From contig CABUUK010000027.1 in NCBI GenBank assembly GCA_902494765.1, forward strand, positions 1 to 29,284: a stretch of DNA of 29,284 bases, written 5' to 3'. Under the pieces are notes generated by a model. It saw only the letters and a list, made by a program, of their open reading frames with translations. It searched no databases and had not been told where the DNA came from. The stretch's first letter is position 1; each line of letters starts with the position of its first letter. This DNA comes from an uncultured Collinsella sp. Its GTDB lineage: Bacteria; Actinomycetota; Coriobacteriia; Coriobacteriales; Coriobacteriaceae. Of this stretch, positions 23,349 to 29,284 are shown one piece after another. The translations under genes were made by a program, and so were the position numbers.

Positions 23349-24584
23349 ATGTTTAATAAAAAGCCCCTCGCGGATACCACCGTCCGAAGACCCTCAACTG
23401 GTGCGCAGGCCAAGATCTACAGTCGCGATAACGTGGCTCGCTATTCCGAGCGCGCTCGTCAACGTCGTCGTAGCCACACGATTCGTCACGTCGCGCTCAT
23501 TGTCGTGCTTGGTGTGCTGCTGAGTGCCACTACCGCTGCCGGCCTGTGGTTTGCCACCATTATGGGCAAGCTCGGCGATTCTAATGTCATTACCGACAAT
23601 CTGCGTCGGGTTCTGGTTGACACCGATGAGGCAAAGGATCCGTTCTACGTGCTGCTTCTTGGCACCGACGGCCGTCCGGGCGAGGATACGTATCGTGCCG
23701 ACTCGATTATCCTGGCACGCATCGACCCCACGCAAAAGCAGGCGACGCTCATTTCCGTTCCGCGCGACACCAAGGTCGAGTACAAGGGCGAGACCATGAA
23801 GATCAACGCCTGCCATACCGTTGGCGGCGCCGAGGCCATGGTCGAGGCGGTCAACGAGCTGTGCGGTGTTCAGATTTCCCACTATGCCGAGGTCAGCTTC
23901 GACGGTATGCAGGCGCTGATTGATTCGGTTGGCGGTATCGACATTAACGCAACCGATGATGTTGACGACCCCGAGCACCTGGATATTAAGATTACCGCTG
24001 GCCAGCAGCATATGGACGGTGCCACCGCCCTTACCTATGCCCGCTGCCGCTACACCTATGCCGACGGCGATTACACACGCATGCGCCACCAGCGTCAGGT
24101 GCTTGGCGCCCTTGCCAACCAGATTCTCAATAACTTCGATGCCACGAAGATCTTTGGCCTGGTTAATTCGCTGTCCGATATGCTCGTAACCGATATGAGC
24201 GTTCAGGATATCGTGGCTACGGTCAACGCCATGCGCGGTATGGATGTCGACGGTATCTACTCGGCCAACCTGCCCTCGTACGCCGACGACAGCACCATGA
24301 TCGACGGTGTGAGCTACGTCTTTGTCTACGAGGACGAGCTCAAGGAAATGATGGAGCGCGTCGATGCCGGCAAGGATCCCAAGGGTCCCAACACCATGGG
24401 TCTTTCCGACGGTTCCAGCTCTACAATCGGCGACCTGAACAACAACACGTCTGACGACTACGCAAACGGTACCGCAACCTCATCGGTCAGCTCTGACGAT
24501 TCCGATGACTCAAGCGATTCGAGCGATTCGGACTACTACGTAGAGCCCACCGGCGACGGCAACGGCTACGAGGCCAACTACTAA
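23349..24584 (+). CDS. LytR-CpsA-Psr (LCP) family cell-wall ligase
   Basis: Membrane-anchored enzyme of 411 residues. LCP proteins transfer lipid-linked glycopolymers onto peptidoglycan outside the cell. Parts: a basic cytoplasmic tail (1-46), one membrane helix (47-69), then the LCP domain (about 97-270) with VLLLGTDGRPGEDTYRADSI, SVPRDTKV and YARCRYTYADGDYTRMRHQRQ, holding the conserved D and R residues of the pyrophosphate site. The last 60 residues are rich in serine and aspartate and end in Y/G-rich sequence, probably disordered. ATG at 23349 is chosen with CAGG upstream. It forms an operon with murA, fitting a wall-assembly role. Confidence 0.93.
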   Translation: MFNKKPLADTTVRRPSTGAQAKIYSRDNVARYSERARQRRRSHTIRHVALIVVLGVLLSATTAAGLWFATIMGKLGDSNVITDNLRRVLVDTDEAKDPFYVLLLGTDGRPGEDTYRADSIILARIDPTQKQATLISVPRDTKVEYKGETMKINACHTVGGAEAMVEAVNELCGVQISHYAEVSFDGMQALIDSVGGIDINATDDVDDPEHLDIKITAGQQHMDGATALTYARCRYTYADGDYTRMRHQRQVLGALANQILNNFDATKIFGLVNSLSDMLVTDMSVQDIVATVNAMRGMDVDGIYSANLPSYADDSTMIDGVSYVFVYEDELKEMMERVDAGKDPKGPNTMGLSDGSSSTIGDLNNNTSDDYANGTATSSVSSDDSDDSSDSSDSDYYVEPTGDGNGYEANY

Positions 24585-24750
24585 GTTACGGCGTTTTACC
24601 AAACGCCGTAACGGCTCGACGCTGCGCGCCGCCCAAGGCGACAATTTGTCATTCAAAAGGCAGGGCATGACCAGAAGGTCAATGCCCTGCCTTTTTCATG
24701 CCAACTTGTTCGCCTTGGACGTCGCTCGCTGACGTTGGCTCAACCTGCGG
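24585..24750. repeat. Two-hairpin structured element, copy 2
   Basis: It begins at the first base after the LCP stop. Hairpin 1: 24585-24593 with 24604-24612, the same arms as copy 1. Hairpin 2: outer arms 24633-24644 and 24706-24718; inner arms 24656-24672 and 24677-24694 around AGAA, followed by T. It ends with GCTCAACCTGCGG (24738-24750). Here the inner hairpin with TTTTT makes a believable terminator. Confidence 0.82.
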
Positions 24751-24773
24751 TGCTGACTACTCCCCTTGCACCA

Positions 24774-24813
24774 AAAACCGCCCCGTTCTCGGTTTTGAGG
24801 ACGGGGCGGTTTT
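24774..24813. terminator. Bidirectional terminator between the LCP gene and pepT
   Basis: AAAACCGCCCCGT (24774-24786) pairs with ACGGGGCGGTTTT (24801-24813). The A-run on one side and T-run on the other let it act for both converging genes. Confidence 0.9.
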
Positions 24814-24837
24814 GCTTACCTAGATTGTTCGAGTTCC

Positions 24838-26085
24838 CTATGCAAAGCGGGCGACGAGCTCCTGGAGCACGTCGGTCATCTTGACGAGCGAACTGACCGG
24901 GACGAACTCGTTGACGCCGTGGTAGCAATAGCCGCCGGTGGAAAGGTTGGGGCAGGGCAGACCGCGGAACGACAGCTGGGCGCCGTCGGTGCCGCCACGA
25001 ATTGGCAGCACTTGGGGCTCAACGCCGCAGGCAAGGTAGGCTTCCTTGGCAACATCAATAAGCTCGGGATAGTCACGAACGATCTCGGCCATATTTCGAT
25101 ACTGCTGCTTAATCTCGACCGTCACGCGCTCCTCACCCAGACGCTGGTTGAGCATCGAGGCAGCGGCATCAATAAGGTCGAGTTTCTGCTGGAACTTGGC
25201 GGCGTCATGGTCGCGGACGATATAGCGCGCTGTGGCGTGATCGACGGTCGCAGATACACCCTCAAGGTGATAAAAGCCCTCGTAGCCTTCCGTATACTCC
25301 GGGCGCTGTACGTAGGGGAGCAACGCGTTGAAGTCGCAGAACAGATTGCCTGCGTTGACCATACGGCCCTTAGCGTCGCCCGGGTGGATGGACTGGCCCT
25401 CAAAGCAGACGGTCGCCTCGGCGGCGTTAAAGCATTCCCACTCCAGTTCGCCGATGGGGCCGCCGTCGACCGTGTAGGCGTACTTGCAGCCAAAGGTATC
25501 GATATCCAACAGCTCGGCTCCGTGGCCGATCTCCTCGTCAGGGCAGAAGCAAATGCCGAGTGCGGGATGGGGCAGAGAAGGGTCCTGAGCGATACGCGCG
25601 ACAAGCGACATGATCTCGGCGACGCCTGCCTTGTCGTCCGCGCCCAGCAGCGTGGTGCCATCGCTGCAGACAAGGTCCTCACCTGCGAGGTCGTTCAGGG
25701 CGGGAAGCTTGGCGGTACTCATGGCAACGGGCTTACCGTCAACCGTGCCGCAGACCAGGTCGCCGCCTTCGTAGTGTACGATGTGCGGTTTCACGCCGGC
25801 ACCCGGTGCAACTTCGGTGGTGTCGAGATGGGCGATCAAGCCCAGGGCGGGCTTGTCCTCAGCGCCCGCACTTGCGGGGATATGCGCGCAGACATAGGCG
25901 TGCTCGGTCACGTGGGCATCTTCCGCACCAAGCTCGCGCAGCTCTTCAGCCAGCATGTTGGCAAGGTCAAACTGAACGGCGCTCGAGGGTACCTGGTCGC
26001 AGTTTGCATCCTCGGACTGCGTGTTGATCTGGACGTAGCGCAAAAAGCGCTCGAGGACATCGGGGTTCGTGGTGGTGTTTTCCAT
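24838..26085 (-). CDS. pepT: Peptidase T (tripeptide aminopeptidase)
   Basis: Cytosolic di-zinc aminopeptidase (M20B) that removes the N-terminal residue of tripeptides, 415 residues. Metal ligands can be placed: H86 and D88 in GLIAHLDTTEVAPG, D150 in LLGADDKAG, E184/E185 in PDEEIGHGA, then VDGG, and the last histidine in YCYHGVNEFVP. Length and motif spacing match the family (about 408). The minus-strand ATG at 26085 is chosen because GGAG lies 9 bases upstream; the open frame extends 32 codons further but those residues are not family-like and cross the palindrome at 26133-26152. It is the only complete minus-strand gene in the window. Confidence 0.96.
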   Translation of the reverse strand: MENTTTNPDVLERFLRYVQINTQSEDANCDQVPSSAVQFDLANMLAEELRELGAEDAHVTEHAYVCAHIPASAGAEDKPALGLIAHLDTTEVAPGAGVKPHIVHYEGGDLVCGTVDGKPVAMSTAKLPALNDLAGEDLVCSDGTTLLGADDKAGVAEIMSLVARIAQDPSLPHPALGICFCPDEEIGHGAELLDIDTFGCKYAYTVDGGPIGELEWECFNAAEATVCFEGQSIHPGDAKGRMVNAGNLFCDFNALLPYVQRPEYTEGYEGFYHLEGVSATVDHATARYIVRDHDAAKFQQKLDLIDAAASMLNQRLGEERVTVEIKQQYRNMAEIVRDYPELIDVAKEAYLACGVEPQVLPIRGGTDGAQLSFRGLPCPNLSTGGYCYHGVNEFVPVSSLVKMTDVLQELVARFA

Positions 26086-26132
26086 AAAGACCGCTCCAAT
26101 CTTGGTCGTCGTGTGCAACAAGAACTCTAGCA

Positions 26133-26152
26133 CGGTATGCCACGGCATACCG
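26133..26152. promoter_or_regulatory. Palindromic operator candidate between pepT and the DtxR-like gene
   Basis: CGGTATGCC, AC, GGCATACCG: a perfect 9-bp inverted repeat with a 2-base centre, 48 bases before pepT and 54 before the regulator. A minus-strand -10-like TAGAGT (complement of 24 bases nearer pepT, 26124-26129) lies beside it, and a + strand TAGAAT is at 26169-26174. It could control both genes. Confidence 0.55.
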
Positions 26153-26205
26153 CGACGCTTGGATGGGGTAGAATCAGCCATTGAATGCAGAAGGGACGGA
26201 AGATC

Positions 26206-26628
26206 ATGGATACGACAAATAGCTCGCGCGAACTACATCTGACGGTGGCGAACGAAGACTACTTGGAGTGCATGGTTCGCATTGAAAGCGAAGAGGGGGA
26301 AACCAACGGCGTTCGATCGGTCGACATCGCGCAGCGCCTTGGCGTCTCCAAGGCATCGGTCAATAAAGCGGTTTCGGCTCTCAAGGCATCCGAGCTTGTC
26401 GAGCAATCGCACTACGGCAAGGTGATCCTGACCGATCGCGGCCGCGAGGTTGGCACGGCTATCTGGTACCGTCATCGCCTCATCCGCACGTTTTTGGTTC
26501 AGGAGCTCGGTGTCGAATTTGAGCGAGCCGATTCCGAGGCCTGCATGATGGAGCATGCGCTATCCGAGGACACGATGAGCCGCTGGCTCGCCTATCTCGA
26601 AAAGCAGGGAATCAGCGTCGAGGAATAG
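26206..26628 (+). CDS. DtxR/MntR-family metal-dependent repressor
   Basis: A 140-residue repressor expected to bind DNA when loaded with Fe(II) or Mn(II). The N-terminal winged helix contains RSVDIAQRLGVSKASVNKAVSALKA (37-61) and VILTDRGREVG; the C-terminal dimerisation helices follow, with no SH3 domain, as in MntR. Aligning with MntR by eye, the metal ligands are D18 and E21 (NEDYLE), H90 (YRHRLIR), and C113, E116, H117 (CMMEH). The cysteine is where MntR has glutamate and DtxR has cysteine. The ATG at 26206 is preceded by AAGGGACGGAAG; ATG at 26185 is an alternative. The methyltransferase gene starts 8 bases after the stop. Confidence 0.9.
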   Translation: MDTTNSSRELHLTVANEDYLECMVRIESEEGETNGVRSVDIAQRLGVSKASVNKAVSALKASELVEQSHYGKVILTDRGREVGTAIWYRHRLIRTFLVQELGVEFERADSEACMMEHALSEDTMSRWLAYLEKQGISVEE

Positions 26629-26636
26629 CGGGATAT

Positions 26637-27530
26637 ATGGATACGAGTTATTACAACCGCTTTGGTGCCGAGGAACTTACGCGCCGCTTGTCGAGCGAGA
26701 CCTTGTTGGCGCAGGGCCCCATGGGCAGTGTTTTGTTGAGTGAGTACGATGCCGCCGACATTCCACCGGCGTTTTGGAATCTGGCAGAGCCGCAGACCGT
26801 TTCTCGTATCCATCGCTTGTATGTCGCCGCCGGCGCGCAGGTGCTCATTACCAATACCTTTCAGGCATCGAGCTATGCCCTCAAGCACGACCAGATTGCG
26901 CCGTCCGTGGCGGAGGTCAATCGCGGGGCCGTCGACGATGCCCGCCAGGCGCACCCTCAGCTACTGCTGGGCTCGATGGGCCCGATCGGTATTGAGTGGT
27001 TTGCCGAGGACTCTGTCGAGTATCGTGAAATCCGCGGCATTGCGCGCGAACAGGCGCACGCCTTGCTCAATGCTGGTGTTGACGGTCTGCTGATCGAGAC
27101 GGTGACGTCTATCCGTAATCTGCAGCCCATGCTTGCCGGCGCCCGAGATGCCGCCGACGGCATGCCTGTTCTGGTGAGTTTTGTCGTTGACGATAAAGGC
27201 GACCTGCTGGGCGATGGCCTCAACATCGAGGCAGCCGTTTTGTACGCCGAAAAACACGGCGCAAACTCGGTTGGTGTTAATTGCTGTTCGCTTGCGGCCG
27301 CGAATGCGGCGGTGCCCAGGATGGTTGCATCGGCGACTACTCCCGTTACGGTGCGTCCCAACGTAGGCGATCCGGTCCAGACTCAGGATGGCCCCGTATG
27401 GCACGAGAATCCCGAAGCTTTCGCGCGCGCATGCATCGAATGGAGACATGCCGGCGCCGCAATGGTGGGCAGTTGCTGTGGAACCACGGCAATCACTACG
27501 GCAGCGATGGCCGAGGCGCTCGATATATAA
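26637..27530 (+). CDS. Homocysteine S-methyltransferase family protein
   Basis: A zinc-dependent methyltransferase barrel of 297 residues. Family motifs are QGPMGSVLL (26-34), ITNTF (71-75), GSMGPIG (112-118), LIETVTS and, for zinc, C216 or C217 in GVNCCS with C280/C281 in GSCCGTT. These match the N-terminal homocysteine-binding domain of MetH and the stand-alone MmuM/BhmT-type enzymes, so the likely acceptor is homocysteine. The methyl donor (S-methylmethionine, betaine or methyl-folate with a partner) is not shown. No folate, cobalamin or MTHFR domain is present. It lies in an operon with the DtxR-like regulator (8-base gap), an unexpected pairing. Confidence 0.88.
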   Translation: MDTSYYNRFGAEELTRRLSSETLLAQGPMGSVLLSEYDAADIPPAFWNLAEPQTVSRIHRLYVAAGAQVLITNTFQASSYALKHDQIAPSVAEVNRGAVDDARQAHPQLLLGSMGPIGIEWFAEDSVEYREIRGIAREQAHALLNAGVDGLLIETVTSIRNLQPMLAGARDAADGMPVLVSFVVDDKGDLLGDGLNIEAAVLYAEKHGANSVGVNCCSLAAANAAVPRMVASATTPVTVRPNVGDPVQTQDGPVWHENPEAFARACIEWRHAGAAMVGSCCGTTAITTAAMAEALDI

Positions 27531-27535
27531 AGGGC

Positions 27536-27565
27536 AAAACCGCTCCATACGGGGCGGTTTTTTTT
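27536..27565 (+). terminator. Rho-independent terminator after the methyltransferase
   Basis: AAAACCGCTCC (27536-27546) pairs with GGGGCGGTTTT (one T-G wobble) over a 4-base loop, and the T-run is eight long (27558-27565). Confidence 0.93.
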
Positions 27566-27689
27566 ATTGCTTGCATGTCCTCGGCAGCATTTGCCCAAAT
27601 GGTGAATGCTGGTGCCGGCAGGTTGCTGAGTGCGTGTTGCGGGTATACCTCACGCGTACCATGATCCAAACACTGTGAGGTGTCTGCGC

Positions 27690-29096
27690 GTGTGCGCGAT
27701 AATTCATTTTGGAACTGACGGTTGGCGCGCTCGCGTCGATGAGGACTTCACTGCCGATAACGTTGCCCGTATCGCCGATGCCGTCGGCGAGTTGTGGCAA
27801 AAGACCAATCCGGGCAAAACGGTATATATAGGGTTCGACACCCGGCCCCTGGCGAGCGAGTTCGCTGAGCTTGCGGCGGGCGTGCTAGCAGCGCACGGGC
27901 TGGACGCCGTGCTCGCTTCGCGACCTGTTCCGACCCCTGCCCTTACGTGGGCGGCGGCTTATGACGGTGGGGCGTGCGGCGCGCTCATGGTGACGGGGTC
28001 CCATCATCCGCAGGGTTATCTGTGCCTCAAGATTCGCATGGGTGACGGCTCGACCGCCAACCAGGATGTCATCGAAGAGCTCGAAGAGACCATGGCTCCC
28101 GAGCCAATGGGGATCGAGGGGCAATATCGCACCGCGGATATCATTCCTGACTATATGCAGGCGGTGGCATCGTTTGTCGATGCCGAAGCCATCCGCGACG
28201 CGCACCTGCGCGTGGTTGTCGATCCCATGGGCGGCGCAGCCCAGGGTTATCTAGCCGACTTGCTGCGCGAGCTTGGCGTTGAGGTGCACGAGATTCACGC
28301 CGGGCAGGCGTCTGACCAAGAAGATATCTGCCCCGACCCCGTTGAGCCTTGGGTGGACACTTGCGAGCGCGCGGTTATCGAGGACGGAGCTTGCGCCGGC
28401 CTGGTGACCGACGGCGACGCCGATCGTATCGGCGCGGTTGACGAGCGCGGCAGATATATACATCCGCATCAGATCATGGCGCTCGTTTTGGGCGACTTGG
28501 TTCAATTTCGTAATTTGGAGGGGCGCGTCGTCGTCAATCTTTCGTGTTCGACGCTCGTGCGTCGCATTGCCGAGGCGCTTGGCTGCCGCGTGACCGTCAA
28601 ACCAGTCGGTTTCAAATATATAGCGGCAGAGATGAAGAAGGGCGGCGTCCTCATAGGCGGTGAAGAAGCCGGTGGTATCGGCATCGCCGCGCATATGCCC
28701 GAGCGCGATGGAATCCTCGCCTGTCTGATTCTGTGTGAGCTTATGGCAAAGACGGACGCGCCTTTGGGCGTTCTGGTCGACCAACTCGAGGATAGTTTTG
28801 GTAAGACGAGTTACGGTCGACGGGATTTGCGCCTTGAGGCCGAAGATGCCGAAACGTTACGAACCCTGCTGCCGGGCGTAAACCCCAAGTCGATTTGTGG
28901 CAAGGTGCCGCAAAACGTTAGTCATATGGATGGCTTGCGTTTGGCATTCGAGGATGACACGTGGCTGCTGGTCCGTCCTAGCGGGACCGAACCAGTGGTG
29001 CGCGTCTACGCCGAGGGGTTCTCGGTGGAAGAACGTGATGAGTTGCTCGATGCTGGCTGTGCTTTAGCTAGGGGGACGTATCCGCTTTACCCATGA
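27690..29096 (+). CDS. Phosphoglucomutase/phosphomannomutase family protein
   Basis: Alpha-D-phosphohexomutase of 468 residues that moves phosphate between C1 and C6 of a hexose, feeding glycogen, nucleotide-sugar or wall precursors. All four sites are present: FGTDGWRA at the start (7-14), the catalytic serine S104 in VTGSHHPQGY, the magnesium loop DGDADR (241-246), the sugar-binding GGEEAGG and the phosphate-binding RPSGTEP (429-435). The serine motif reads GSHHP instead of the usual ASHNP. The start is set at GTG 27690, with GAGGTG 7 bases upstream; the frame is open to 27630 but the extra residues do not fit the family. Glucose or mannose preference cannot be read. It probably has its own promoter after the terminator at 27536-27565. 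Confidence 0.93.
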   Translation: MCAIIHFGTDGWRARVDEDFTADNVARIADAVGELWQKTNPGKTVYIGFDTRPLASEFAELAAGVLAAHGLDAVLASRPVPTPALTWAAAYDGGACGALMVTGSHHPQGYLCLKIRMGDGSTANQDVIEELEETMAPEPMGIEGQYRTADIIPDYMQAVASFVDAEAIRDAHLRVVVDPMGGAAQGYLADLLRELGVEVHEIHAGQASDQEDICPDPVEPWVDTCERAVIEDGACAGLVTDGDADRIGAVDERGRYIHPHQIMALVLGDLVQFRNLEGRVVVNLSCSTLVRRIAEALGCRVTVKPVGFKYIAAEMKKGGVLIGGEEAGGIGIAAHMPERDGILACLILCELMAKTDAPLGVLVDQLEDSFGKTSYGRRDLRLEAEDAETLRTLLPGVNPKSICGKVPQNVSHMDGLRLAFEDDTWLLVRPSGTEPVVRVYAEGFSVEERDELLDAGCALARGTYPLYP

Positions 29097-29284
29097 GACT
29101 GCCTTATATAAAGAGATGCTCGGCGAGCGGTAGTTAACGGCTGGCAAACGTTAGTCGGATCACAGGATGTGTAGGAAATGTGTACGCCCAGATTCCCGCC
29201 CACGGCGCCCCTCCGGTCTGGCAATATATCTCCTTGCCGCGCGGCCCGGTGGAACCGGGAACCAGCGCAGGCGTGCACCTTGAG
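29097..29284. other. Structured intergenic sequence to the window edge
   Basis: No gene could be supported. Hairpins seen: GGCAA/TTGCC (29220-29224 with 29234-29238), whose loop holds TCTCC, and CCCGGT/ACCGGG (29245-29250 with 29254-29259), holding GGTGGAACC. The latter resembles the T-box core TGGNACC but the rest of a T-box was not recognised. It may be the leader or regulatory RNA of the next gene. Confidence 0.3.

Noticed and set aside
29087..29278. 63-codon minus-strand frame at the right edge
   Set aside because: It overlaps the phosphohexomutase stop, has no recognised domain and no clear ribosome site.

Overview
The window is high-GC, densely coding bacterial chromosome with almost every gene on the + strand. 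Gene content, codon use and the style of the intergenic palindromes suggest a gut Coriobacteriia (Actinomycetota), most like Collinsella. That assignment is from recognition, not from a search. The backbone is housekeeping DNA, with accessory pieces mainly in the gaps.

Layout. (1) 1-1027: the start of a minus-strand transposase-like gene whose ribosome site lies inside a hairpin, then a MerR-type regulator. (2) 1204-3046: an acidic single-pass membrane protein of unknown role and a LacX-like aldose epimerase. (3) 3256-6148: a complete polar amino-acid ABC importer (lipoprotein, permease, ATPase). (4) 6206-7621: an M20 metallohydrolase resembling PM20D1/carboxypeptidase S. (5) 7871-12474: prfA, prmC and tsaC (release factor, its methylase, tRNA t6A synthesis), with a HigBA-like toxin-antitoxin cassette between prmC and tsaC and a 630-base gene-free stretch between prfA and prmC. 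(6) 12488-14799: glpK and upp. (7) 15081-21964: the F1Fo ATP synthase operon in the order AtpI-position protein, atpB, E, F, H, A, G, D, C, closed by a strong terminator. (8) 22053-24584: murA and an LCP cell-wall ligase. (9) 24838-26085, minus strand: pepT, divergent from a DtxR/MntR-family regulator that is followed by a homocysteine S-methyltransferase-like gene. (10) 27690-29096: a phosphohexomutase, then 188 bases of structured sequence to the window edge.

The most unusual signal is between the genes. Several small hairpin families recur, two of them with a conserved loop or centre. A larger two-hairpin element occurs twice, each time starting at the first base after a stop codon. Its arms differ in sequence between copies while pairing is kept, which is the mark of selected structure or of a mobile hairpin. 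Other second-look items are an approximately 120-residue acidic insert in PrmC, a signal-peptide-like N-terminus on the ATP synthase b subunit, a DtxR-family protein with mixed MntR/DtxR metal ligands, and a palindrome between pepT and that regulator.

No rRNA, tRNA or CRISPR array was seen.
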